DNA of 21,418 nt, taken from Candidatus Sumerlaeota bacterium. GTDB lineage: Bacteria; Sumerlaeota; Sumerlaeia; MWCT01. The notes beneath the pieces were generated by a model, which was given only the letters and a program-made list of their open reading frames with translations, did no database searches and was not told where the DNA came from. This document shows positions 1 to 6,483 of the stretch, in pieces. The stretch covers positions 1-21,418 of the forward strand of contig JAPLSR010000140.1 in NCBI GenBank assembly GCA_026398545.1, given 5' to 3'. How positions within the stretch are numbered: the first letter of the stretch is position 1; the number at the start of each line of letters is the position of its first letter. The translations under genes and the position numbers were made by a program.

Positions 1-72
1 CGGGTCATTGTCAAAAATATCGCCACTGAATGCCCGGCAAAGGCTAACGCACTTAAATACTACGAAAAATAA
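1..72 (+). CDS. C-terminal end of an unidentified protein (partial)
   Basis: An open frame runs from the left edge for 23 codons to a TAA at 70-72, ending in the residues KYYEK. The gene starts outside the window, so product and length are unknown. No motif is visible in so short a piece. The call rests only on the open frame, and on the fact that the next 100 bases look intergenic (a palindromic repeat). It could be a chance open frame. Confidence 0.3.
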   Translation, partial: RVIVKNIATECPAKANALKYYEK

Positions 73-107
73 TGGCTCATCTGCCTGACATAAAAATGGG
101 CGGATGT

Positions 108-172
108 CGCCGACGCTGCCTACTCCGCCGAAGCGACTGCGAAGGCCGGGACATAGCTTTGGCGACGGAGCG
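108..172 (-). repeat. Dispersed palindromic element, copy A (long form)
   Basis: The 20-mer ATAGCTTTGGCGACGGAGCG at 153-172 is the core of an element that recurs at 551-574, 6760-6791, 8121-8152 and 8213-8244. The left arm CGCCGACGCT is at 108-117. Between the two lies an extra 29-nt module (118-146) that matches the reverse complement of 13992-14020 at 25 of 29 positions. The end of the core, GGAG at 167-170, lies 7 nt before the ATG of the next ORF and can serve as its ribosome binding site. Confidence 0.75.
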
Positions 173-177
173 TGGAA

Positions 178-507
178 ATGGGACGAAAACAAATATATAT
201 CGGTGATTATGTTCGCCTCAAGGAGGAGTATGTCAACCAATGGAAATGTGAGCACCCGGAGCGCCTGAAATGCCTCAGGGAGACTATCTTCATCGTCATT
301 GAAACCTGCCGGTGCTACAACTGGAGATTTGGAATCGGGGGAGGTGGAATGCTCCTTGCCCTGAAACCATTCATCGGACCGCTCGTGGATGGGGATATGG
401 TTATCGGACGAGGCGAGGAATCGGTTGAACTCGTTGACCCCGCCACCGTTGATGCCCTCCTGAGGGGCAGCACAGAGGAGGAACTGGACACATTGGCGGA
501 TAGTTAA
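178..507 (+). CDS. Small hypothetical protein, 109 aa
   Basis: I do not recognise this protein. The ATG at 178 is chosen over the in-frame GTG at 172 because GGAG at 167-170 is spaced 7 nt from it. The N-terminus (GRKQIYIGDYVRLKEEY) and the later VDGDMVIGRGEESVELVDP have the alternating hydrophobic pattern of a small beta-barrel of the KOW/SH3 kind, with a cysteine-containing segment between (C-x-C in ETCRCYNW). The C-terminus is acidic. There is no signal peptide or membrane segment, so it is probably cytoplasmic. It stands alone between a dispersed repeat and the convergent pyruvate kinase gene. Function unknown. Confidence 0.6.
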   Translation: MGRKQIYIGDYVRLKEEYVNQWKCEHPERLKCLRETIFIVIETCRCYNWRFGIGGGGMLLALKPFIGPLVDGDMVIGRGEESVELVDPATVDALLRGSTEEELDTLADS

Positions 508-550
508 TAAGGAATGTGGAAAATCCATTTCCCACAAATCCCAGCGTTCT

Positions 551-574
551 CGCTCCGTCGCTGAAGCTATAGCG
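551..574 (+). repeat. Dispersed palindromic element, copy B (degenerate)
   Basis: CGCTCCGTCG followed by CTGAAGCTATAGCG matches the shared core with two bases lost in the middle. It lies in the 142-nt gap between the convergent small ORF and pyruvate kinase. Apart from this element and the adjacent CTCTGCG repeat I see nothing in the gap; an imperfect GTGGAAA/TTTCCCAC hairpin at about 514-536 has no T-run. Confidence 0.55.
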
Positions 575-587
575 CGTAAGCGACTGC

Positions 588-610
588 GCGCTCTGCGTGA
601 CATTATCTAA
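588..610 (+). repeat. CTCTGCG-type dispersed repeat, short copy
   Basis: GCGCTCTGCGTGACATTATC with its following TAA shares the CTCTGCGtga and ATTATCTA segments with copies at 3205-3240 (reverse), 5132-5174 and 19357-19399. It abuts palindromic copy B. Confidence 0.45.
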
Positions 611-649
611 ACTAATTTGGTATAAATTCCCCCAATCCCTCCACCTGAT

Positions 650-2074
650 TCACACCTCAACAACCCTCAGCATGTTTGTGGCGCCGCCCACGCCAAGAGG
701 CACCCCCGCCGTCACTACCACCCGCTCCCCTGACCTCACAAATCCCTCATCTTTCGCCACCTTGACCGCCTCTCTCACAAGCGCCTCAAATCCGCTCAGG
801 TCATTCCTCCTGCAAACCTTTTTCATGAGGAATGGCACAACGCCCCAGGTGAGCTGAAGCCTCCTCTGCGTGTCTGCATCAAGAGTGAACACAAGGATGG
901 GACATTGCGGTCGGTAGCGCGCCACAAAACGCGCCGTATAGCCCGTCACGCTCAGACAAAGAATCACCGCCACATTAAGGGTACGGGCAATATGGGCGGT
1001 GGCAAGACTGATAGCATCGGGCACGCTTCCCGCCTCTGCCAGACTCCGCTCTGTCAAAAAACGGTTATAGTCCAGCCCCTCCTCCACCCTTTTCGCCACC
1101 TTATCCATGATTGTCACAGCCTCGCACGGATATTGCCCCACAGCGGTCTCGCCACTAAGCATGACGGCGTCCGTGCCATCTATTATGGCATTGGCAATGT
1201 CCGCCACCTCTGCGCGTGTGGGACTCGGGCGGCTCATCATCGATTCAAGCATCTGGGTGGCGGTGATGACAGGCTTGCCGTGCGCATTGCACAATGCGAT
1301 GATGCGCTTCTGGACAAGCGGCACATCCTCAAGGGGGATTTCAATGCCCAAGTCTCCACGCGCCACCATAGCGCCATCGGCTGACTCAAGAATCTCCTCA
1401 AGGTTCGTCACCGCCTCATGCTTTTCTATCTTGGCAAGGATGGGAATTGTTGCGCCTGCGGCGCGAACGGCGCGCCTCGCCTCATGAATATCCCGCGCGC
1501 ACCTGACAAATGAAAGGGCGAAAAAATCCAGCCCCTGCGCCACTCCGAAGCGAATCATGCGTCGGTCTTTTATGGTCAGGGCAGGAACGGAAAGGGTCGC
1601 CCCCGGGAGATTGATGCCCTTGTGGGAACTCAAAAGTCCCCCATTCACGACCCGGCAATAAATATCCTTCCCCACAACCCTTGTCACGCGGAGCTCAATG
1701 GCGCCGTCATCAAGAAAGATGCCCTCCCCCAGATGCACATCCTCCGGCAGACGTTTGTAACTGACAGAGACCGACTCCGCCGTGCCAGCCACGTCACGCA
1801 CTGTCAGGACGAAGGACGCCCCCTCCTTGAGCAAGACGGGTTCTTTCACAATCCTCCCGCATCGTATCTTGGGACCGCTGAGGTCGCCCATGATGGCAAT
1901 GGGTCTTCCCTCCGCCGCCTCGCGAATCATCCGCACCAGTCCCTTATGCTCCGCCTCATCACCGTGGGAGAAATTCAGACGGAAGACATCCACACCGAGG
2001 TTAATCATACGGCGGATGACAGGGAGATTCGCCGTGGCAGGTCCAAGTGTTGCGACTATCTTTGTCCGCGCCAT
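650..2074 (-). CDS. pyk: Pyruvate kinase
   Basis: Catalyses phosphoenolpyruvate + ADP to pyruvate + ATP, the last step of glycolysis, in the cytoplasm. At 474 aa it has the usual bacterial length. It opens with RTKIVATLGPA and has the substrate/nucleotide segment GDLSGPKIRCG (63-73). The active-site signature ILAKIEKHEAV has the catalytic lysine at K215 and metal ligand E217; the second metal ligand is D241 in ARGDLGIE, followed by TATQMLESM (272-280) and LSGETAVG (306-313). The C-terminal allosteric domain (about 350-474) is present and no extra PEP-utilising domain is fused. The ATG at 2074 has GGAG 9 nt upstream. It lies 22 nt downstream of a secreted-protein gene on the same strand and is probably cotranscribed with it. 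Confidence 0.97.
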   Translation of the reverse strand: MARTKIVATLGPATANLPVIRRMINLGVDVFRLNFSHGDEAEHKGLVRMIREAAEGRPIAIMGDLSGPKIRCGRIVKEPVLLKEGASFVLTVRDVAGTAESVSVSYKRLPEDVHLGEGIFLDDGAIELRVTRVVGKDIYCRVVNGGLLSSHKGINLPGATLSVPALTIKDRRMIRFGVAQGLDFFALSFVRCARDIHEARRAVRAAGATIPILAKIEKHEAVTNLEEILESADGAMVARGDLGIEIPLEDVPLVQKRIIALCNAHGKPVITATQMLESMMSRPSPTRAEVADIANAIIDGTDAVMLSGETAVGQYPCEAVTIMDKVAKRVEEGLDYNRFLTERSLAEAGSVPDAISLATAHIARTLNVAVILCLSVTGYTARFVARYRPQCPILVFTLDADTQRRLQLTWGVVPFLMKKVCRRNDLSGFEALVREAVKVAKDEGFVRSGERVVVTAGVPLGVGGATNMLRVVEV

Positions 2075-2096
2075 TTTTTCCGACTCCAGACGAATG

Positions 2097-3101
2097 TCAA
2101 TTTGCCGGTTTTATAATCACTCTGGTATTCCACAGATTCTTGAGGGATTTTTCTGTAAGATGGAGATTCCAGCGAACATAACTATCATCCTGCATGACCT
2201 CGGACGCAATCAGGAATGAACATAAAAAGACGTTTGCGCCCTCGCTTTTTAAAAGATTGCTTCTCCAGCCGGAAAGATAGGTGTGAAGTCCCTTCGCCCC
2301 TGATTTCTCCGTCAGCCAGGCAAGTCCACTTGCAAGAAATCCGTCCGGGGCGGTCTCAAAAAAGAGGGATGCATATTCAATCTCTGAAAGCCTCCGGCAG
2401 AGCTCTGAATTACTCTCTCGAAAGGATGCGGCGTCTTTTGTCTGGAGAACAATGCGCGGGCGGAAGGCGACCCAGCAGATTGAACGACCGTTCGTTCGCT
2501 CCAGAACCCTGCTCAAAGATTCGGGCAGAGCCTTCGGTTTCTCCTTCAGGGCGTCCACCGCCTGCAGTAAAAGGGCGGGCGTCCCCATCATAAGGGTGGA
2601 GGGCTCTGGAAAGGCATATCCCACCGTCTCGCCTTCATAGATGGTCAGCCCCTTGTAACTTGCGGACTTCATCCCCGCACCGATAGAGAAGACAAGGCGC
2701 ATCCCCACAGTATTATTGTCAAAACTGCCCTTCAGGATGCCGAGGAATTTCGAATCCGTATCAGGGTCGCCTGCGGTGAAAAATGTGGCGTATTGAACCT
2801 CGTTCTGGAGATTGATGCCCATCATCCCCTGCACCATTTGAACATACTGGCTCATTGCGAGCACCATGGCGGCGTTTCCCTCATGCACACTGCTGACGGC
2901 GTCAAAATAAGACTTGCAGTCAAAATTCCCCGCCATCCACCAGTCCGGCGGCAGTGCGCGCAGACATGGATTCTCAGACGCCCTGACGAAAGGCACGGGC
3001 GTGGCGGATGGCGCCTGCGCCGGAAGAAATGTTGACGGCAGGATAAAAGCCGCTGTCAGAAAAAGGATAACCACCGGATAATACTTACCAGATTTCAACA
3101 T
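2097..3101 (-). CDS. Secreted protein of unknown function, 334 aa
   Basis: No family is recognised with confidence. Residues 1-30 are a signal peptide: a positive start MLKSGKYY, a hydrophobic stretch VVILFLTAAFIL, and a likely cut after PAQA. The mature part alternates strands and helices, with segments such as GYAFPEPSTLMMGTPALLLQ and TNGRSICWVAFRPR. Their layout recalls DUF3352-like secreted proteins of planctomycetes and related bacteria (inference). The ATG at 3101 is supported by AAAGGAG with 5 nt spacing. It sits upstream of pyk with a 22-nt gap, so the two may share a transcript, though no functional link is evident. I found no convincing -35/-10 pair in the 195-nt upstream gap. Confidence 0.85.
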   Translation of the reverse strand: MLKSGKYYPVVILFLTAAFILPSTFLPAQAPSATPVPFVRASENPCLRALPPDWWMAGNFDCKSYFDAVSSVHEGNAAMVLAMSQYVQMVQGMMGINLQNEVQYATFFTAGDPDTDSKFLGILKGSFDNNTVGMRLVFSIGAGMKSASYKGLTIYEGETVGYAFPEPSTLMMGTPALLLQAVDALKEKPKALPESLSRVLERTNGRSICWVAFRPRIVLQTKDAASFRESNSELCRRLSEIEYASLFFETAPDGFLASGLAWLTEKSGAKGLHTYLSGWRSNLLKSEGANVFLCSFLIASEVMQDDSYVRWNLHLTEKSLKNLWNTRVIIKPAN

Positions 3102-3204
3102 AAAAACTCCTTTCGGTAAAAATAACCAGTCAGGATATATCAGATGTTATAAGGGGTGGAAATAATCAAGGGAAAATAGGGGCGACATTAGAATCAAAAC
3201 ACCA

Positions 3205-3240
3205 TAGATAATATCACGCAGAGAATGCTGTGAACGCAGA
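3205..3240 (-). repeat. CTCTGCG-type dispersed repeat, reverse copy
   Basis: On the minus strand it reads TCTGCGTTCACAGCATTCTC followed by TGCGTGATATTATCTA. It shares the CTCTGCGtga and ATTATCTA parts with the copies at 588-610, 5132-5174 and 19357-19399. It lies in the gap between the dockerin-like gene and the 334-residue secreted protein. Confidence 0.55.
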
Positions 3241-3296
3241 AATACGGCAGACTTCAATTCATATTCAGTAGAAACGTATTTTTTTACATCTTTCTG

Positions 3297-4508
3297 TTAT
3301 TTTGCCAGTTGTTTACCTAACAGATACCAGACTAAGTCCGCAATATCAACCTTGCCATCGCCATTCAAATCCAAGCCTGTTGGATTCGAATCCAGCCCCA
3401 GCAGATAGTGTTTAATCTTCTCAGGCGTCGGTATCGGCGTTGGCGGTGGTGTCGGCGTTGGTGTCGGCGTTGGTGGAATTGGTGTCGGTGTCGGCGTCGG
3501 CGTTGGTGTGGGAGGAACATAAACAGCAAAGGAGATCTTGCCCATGATGGCAGAACCGGCGCCAGAGCGGCAGGCAAAATACCCAACACCTGAGGTTTCC
3601 TTCAAATCAATACAGCCATAACCGTAAGTGCCAACATTCTTCCCGATCTGCTTCTGAACGATTATAGCACCAGTGTCACCATCAAGAAGAGTCATGTAAT
3701 CATTGGCGGCATCGAGATATCCAATTACAAATACTGCATTGTGTCCTTTTGCATATCCTATTACAGCTGCAGCACCAAGACCAGCCGGTGGGAGATCATA
3801 ACTATTCGGAGGAGTGAATGTTGCACTTTGGGACCAGACGCCACCTGATTTATCAAAACGAATTACATTGCCGGTGCCATCAGCTTTGCATCCATAAATC
3901 TTCTCCATACCTTCCGCCAGGGCAACACCCTGCTTGAAGTCATAGGTGGCATCACCAACAATAATGTCAGTAACGGTGAATGTGGTCCCATTGGTAGTAG
4001 TCATGATACTGGCAGTATATGTTTCATCGCCGGTGGAGGCAACAATGGTATTTACCCCTGTTCCAATGGCATCCATGGCTCTGGGGTATATCATGGTGCC
4101 AGCTGTTTCGGCAGGATCCTGCTGCGTTGGGGTTGCAGATTCATTAGCCCAGCGTGCAAGAGAGACGCCAGCAGTGCCGTCAGTCTTTCCATCAATACCA
4201 CCATAAATAACTCCATCAGAAGTGGCACAAACACTGAAAATACCCAACGTGCCCCCTGTAAAATTCAATCCGGTTGTGCTCAATGTGTTGCTTGTGAGGG
4301 AACCATCGGTTCCACTTGCAATGCGAACTAATTGGATGGTATAATCGCAGATAAGGAAATGATTGGTTGCATAATTATATGTTCCAAAAGACGGGCTGCC
4401 ATTAAATCCTCCCGTTTCATAACACCAATCAATGTTAAAATCAGTCAAGACCGGATACCCAAAAACACATAGTGAGAAAACCACAAGTAACAGTAAAAAC
4501 TTTTTCAT
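3297..4508 (-). CDS. Secreted protein with PT-rich linker and dockerin-like C-terminus, 403 aa
   Basis: A signal peptide at 1-17 (MKKFLLLLVVFSLCVFG) precedes a beta-rich domain of about 310 residues, rich in G, T, S and D. It may be a propeller: short repeats such as VIYGGIDGK and EKIYGCKADGTG look like blades. A linker of alternating Pro-Thr follows (332-362), then residues 367-398. There the loop DLNGDGKVDIAD (380-391) has Asp/Asn at positions 1, 3, 5, 9 and 12, as in the calcium-binding half of a type I dockerin. Only one such repeat is present, where a classical dockerin has two. SD GAGGAGG is 7 nt before the ATG. Codons are more A/T-ending than in the rest of the window. Its role may be surface display or complex anchoring; no cohesin is in view. 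Confidence 0.85.
   Translation of the reverse strand: MKKFLLLLVVFSLCVFGYPVLTDFNIDWCYETGGFNGSPSFGTYNYATNHFLICDYTIQLVRIASGTDGSLTSNTLSTTGLNFTGGTLGIFSVCATSDGVIYGGIDGKTDGTAGVSLARWANESATPTQQDPAETAGTMIYPRAMDAIGTGVNTIVASTGDETYTASIMTTTNGTTFTVTDIIVGDATYDFKQGVALAEGMEKIYGCKADGTGNVIRFDKSGGVWSQSATFTPPNSYDLPPAGLGAAAVIGYAKGHNAVFVIGYLDAANDYMTLLDGDTGAIIVQKQIGKNVGTYGYGCIDLKETSGVGYFACRSGAGSAIMGKISFAVYVPPTPTPTPTPTPIPPTPTPTPTPPPTPIPTPEKIKHYLLGLDSNPTGLDLNGDGKVDIADLVWYLLGKQLAK
3423..3515 (-). repeat. Low-complexity tandem coding repeat (Pro-Thr linker)
   Basis: The minus strand has tandem CCNACN-type hexamers that encode the PTPTP linker of the dockerin-like protein, residues 332-362. Such stretches change length easily by slippage. 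It is not a CRISPR array, as there are no spacers. Confidence 0.8.
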
Positions 4509-4529
4509 CTTACTTCCTCCTCAAATAGA

Positions 4530-4540
4530 GGGTCAGACCC
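4530..4540. repeat. Short perfect palindrome GGGTC-A-GACCC in a leader
   Basis: GGGTCAGACCC lies about 22 nt upstream of the ATG of the dockerin-like gene, just before its Shine-Dalgarno sequence. It could be a small leader hairpin, an operator or a repeat remnant. The rest of the 191-nt gap to the truncated gene at 4700 is AT-rich and shows nothing else I can support. Confidence 0.35.
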
Positions 4541-4699
4541 CTATAAAAATATATAAAAATTTCAGTAAAAGCCGATGCTCCATGGTGTCACATCCACTTA
4601 AACTCTTGGAAAATAAAGAATATATTTTCTACGTTTGATTTGGCGGGAAGTCAACAACAATTCATTCTATTTTCTCACCAGTAAAATATTTATATTTTT

Positions 4700-4969
4700 T
4701 TATTCGTAAAGGAACCAGTGGGCGGCGGCGGTGCCGGTCGTGACGTCAAGGGGGACGCCGCCTCCGGTTGCCGGACCAACATAGGTGAAGTCCCCGCCAA
4801 TATAAATCGTATCCGTCGTTTGAACAACGGCGTTGACGGCGCCGTTGGTCACCCACGTCTCTTCGCGGGGCGACGAGCTCTGGGCGCGCGCCCCCGTAAC
4901 ATTCAACGCCGCCAGCGCCATAATGGCTATCGCCATAACCAGCGTAACTGACCACGGTTTTGATTTCAT
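4700..4969 (-). pseudogene. Truncated secreted propeller-type protein, 89 aa
   Basis: The start is intact: a signal peptide at 1-29 (hydrophobic VTLVMAIAIMALAAL, likely cut after ARA) and GGAAT upstream of the ATG. The mature part has one recognisable blade-like unit, with VNAVVQTTDTIYIGGDFTYV then GPATGGGVPLDVTTGTA. This IYIGGDFT pattern is typical of long secreted repeat proteins of several hundred residues. Here the frame stops after one unit with the unrelated tail AAHWFLYE. The most likely reading is the 5' remnant of a larger gene, but it could be a small secreted protein in its own right. It is in the same orientation as the dockerin-like gene. Confidence 0.6.
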
Positions 4970-5030
4970 GATATTATTCCTTTAAAAATTTATATTTCTT
5001 TTAAATTTACAATAACAAAAAAATCAAGAG

Positions 5031-5070
5031 CATAATTTCACGCAGAGAGCGCAGAGAACGCGGCGATATT
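5031..5070 (-). repeat. CTCTGCG-type repeat, left arm of an inverted pair
   Basis: CACGCAGAGAGCGCAGAGAA at 5039-5058 is close to the reverse complement of the CTCTGCG-rich stretch at 5132-5160. The two arms, about 70 nt apart, could form a large stem in RNA or DNA. Confidence 0.55.
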
Positions 5071-5131
5071 GAGAATATTATGATGTAAAGTCATTGTGTT
5101 ATTTTTTTAACTCTTTTATTTCGATATTTTG

Positions 5132-5174
5132 CCTCTGCGCCCTCTGCGTTCTCTGCGAGAGATATTCTTATCTA
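5132..5174 (+). repeat. CTCTGCG-type dispersed repeat, full copy
   Basis: Reads CCTCTGCGCCCTCTGCGTTC then TCTGCGAGAGATATTCTTAT. The copy at 19357-19399 shares both the CTCTGCGCC start and the GCGAGA-ATATTCTTATCTA end, so the two are clearly related despite being 14 kb apart. Confidence 0.7.
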
Positions 5175-5214
5175 AGTTACTTAGGAAATTGAAAGGTGAT
5201 AAGCCGAAAGGCAT

Positions 5215-5242
5215 AAAAAAAACCCGGGATTTACACCCCGGG
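5215..5242 (-). terminator. Rho-independent terminator of the 63-aa gene
   Basis: On the minus strand the stem CCCGGG (5237-5242), an 8-nt loop and a second CCCGGG (5223-5228) are followed by eight T (5222-5215). It begins 27 nt after the stop of the small gene at 5270-5461 and faces the same way. Confidence 0.85.
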
Positions 5243-5269
5243 ATTTAACATAAAGAAGAATATTAAGAT

Positions 5270-5461
5270 TCAGGATGCCCTGTTTATCTGAAGCACACTT
5301 GCCCCTGTCCGATATAAATTCCCCTTCTTGACACCCCTGCACCGCTTTGCCCGTTTAAGCGCCTCCATGATATCCCTTGCGCGGACATAAACGGGCATCT
5401 CAACATATTTACCGCTTCCTGCATGACCGAACTTGACAAGACATCTATAAAGATGCGTCAT
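5270..5461 (-). CDS. Small conserved-looking basic protein, 63 aa
   Basis: Not recognised as a named family. The frame stays open upstream to 5602, but the ATG at 5461 is chosen because GGAG lies 8 nt before it and the upstream residues look non-coding (many Tyr/Leu/Ile in an AT-rich stretch). The protein starts MTHLYRCLVKFGHAGSGKY and has a helix-like ARDIMEALKRAKRCRGVK with a strongly basic face, ending GASVLQINRAS. A compact basic fold that might bind nucleic acid is possible, but that is inference. It is a single-gene unit with a good SD and a good terminator, which supports it being real. Confidence 0.7.
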   Translation of the reverse strand: MTHLYRCLVKFGHAGSGKYVEMPVYVRARDIMEALKRAKRCRGVKKGNLYRTGASVLQINRAS

Positions 5462-5873
5462 ATAAAATACTCCCATGTCAAGAATACACCAATGTGTTAA
5501 AGAGAGCAATATATATGCCCTTTTATCAAAATACGGATGAAAAATTATAAATAACTGATTTAAAAGGAGATAAGTAGTGCAATCCTGAATTGCGATTTGC
5601 AATATTAATTTTGGCTAATTGCATTGTGCAATTGTGCATTGCATAATGCCGTTTATGACCGGCGCGGATTATCACTATGTGAAGTTTTTTGCACTTCCCT
5701 GACATTGCAGGTTTTCAAATTCTTCTATTTTTTTCAACCATTGGTGAATTTTCTTTGTTGCCTCCGCAAACAAAGAGCATTAATAACGTTATCTATGCAC
5801 CATTGAAACCGACTGCATGGCTTCTAACTTTTTTCTTGGCTGTCAGGTCAGATTTTCAAAGACCCGGGCCGGG
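5462..5873. other. AT-rich intergenic region between divergent genes
   Basis: This 412-nt stretch separates the minus-strand 63-aa gene from the plus-strand sigma factor and must hold both promoters. At 5587-5650 there is a cluster of overlapping TTGCA/TGCAAT words that can pair with one another (for example TTGCATTGTGCAATTGTGCA in that area). ATAACGTTAT at 5783-5792 is a perfect 10-bp palindrome and a candidate operator. I could not pick convincing -35/-10 elements. Open frames here look spurious. Confidence 0.5.
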
Positions 5874-5910
5874 ATGGCGGAAATTGCACCCACTGAATAT
5901 CGACCCTGAG
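5874..5910 (+). promoter_or_regulatory. Candidate +1 frameshift start of the sigma factor (CCC-TGA)
   Basis: The ATG at 5874 opens an 11-codon frame, MAEIAPTEYRP, that ends in CCC TGA (5904-5909). Slipping +1 from CCC to CCT puts the next codon at GAG 5908, exactly in the frame of the sigma factor (EVIKRCQ...). The main frame has no ATG of its own nearby. CCC-TGA is a known kind of +1 shift site, and the arrangement resembles prfB (CTT-TGA). No strong SD is visible for the ATG. A one-base assembly error at the CCC run would give the same picture. Confidence 0.4.
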
Positions 5911-6477
5911 GTCATCAAGCGATGCCAGGGTGGCGACGAGAGCGCCTTCGAGGTCCTTTACAACAGTCTTAAGGAGAACCTCTTCCGCTGGATATTTTCC
6001 CTCATGCGAGACTATGACGACGCCGAGGAGGTCTTTCAGGAATGTGTCATCCGTCTTTTCCGCCATATAGGGTCGCTCAGGGAGCCGGAACGTTTCTCCC
6101 ACTGGCTCTACCGCATTGTTGTGAACCAGTGCAACACTCACCGCGTTCGCATGGGTCGCAACATCCATGTCACCCTGGAGGAATCCATTGAGGTCAAGCC
6201 GGAGGATTTTGTCTTCAAATCCGCCGTTCCTGAAAATCCGAGGCGTTCCCTGATGCGGAAGGAGCTGATGGACTATATCAACAGGAACATCGCCGCGCTT
6301 CCGCCCAAACAGAGGATGGCGGTCCTCCTCTTTGATGTGGAGGGGCTTTCCATCAGGGAGGTGGCAGAATATCTGGGTTGTTCCGAAGGGGCGGTCAAGT
6401 TCAATATCCATGAGGGCAGGAAAAAACTCCGCATCACGCTCAGCCCTCTGGTTAAAAATATCTACTTAAAGGAGTGA
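5884..6477 (+). CDS. ECF-type RNA polymerase sigma factor
   Basis: Directs RNA polymerase to a set of promoters and is normally held by an anti-sigma factor. Counting from the TTG at 5884 (197 aa), region 2 spans about 21-86 (AFEVLYNSLKENLFRWIF, then DYDDAEEVFQECVIRLFRHI and WLYRIVVNQC). Region 4 spans about 134-184 (LPPKQRMAVLLFDVEGLSIR, then EVAEYLGCSEGAVKFNIHEG). The protein ends KNIYLKE, 6 nt before the anti-sigma gene, whose SD GGAG overlaps its stop. The start is unclear: the frame is open back to 5689 but the upstream residues do not look like protein, there is no in-frame ATG, and TTG 5836 and TTG 5884 are the nearest choices. The alternative is the ATG at 5874 with a +1 shift at CCC-TGA. 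Confidence 0.9.
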   Translation: MHPLNIDPEVIKRCQGGDESAFEVLYNSLKENLFRWIFSLMRDYDDAEEVFQECVIRLFRHIGSLREPERFSHWLYRIVVNQCNTHRVRMGRNIHVTLEESIEVKPEDFVFKSAVPENPRRSLMRKELMDYINRNIAALPPKQRMAVLLFDVEGLSIREVAEYLGCSEGAVKFNIHEGRKKLRITLSPLVKNIYLKE

Positions 6478-6483
6478 GGCAGA

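Noticed and set aside
905..2219. Several long plus-strand open frames opposite pyruvate kinase and the gene upstream of it
   Set aside because: They lie antisense to a complete, well-matched pyk gene and have no SD or recognisable motifs; they are open only because of the GC-rich codon pattern of the real gene.
3421..3520. Regular short repeats that could suggest a CRISPR or a minisatellite
   Set aside because: They encode the Pro-Thr linker in frame, with no spacers and no cas genes.
5462..5602. Longer 110-residue version of the small protein starting at 5602
   Set aside because: ATG 5461 has a good SD, and the upstream residues come from AT-rich intergenic DNA.
5689..5883. N-terminal extension of the sigma factor from TTG 5689
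   Set aside because: The residues are low in coding character, there is no SD, and no sigma factor has such a start; the region is the divergent promoter gap.
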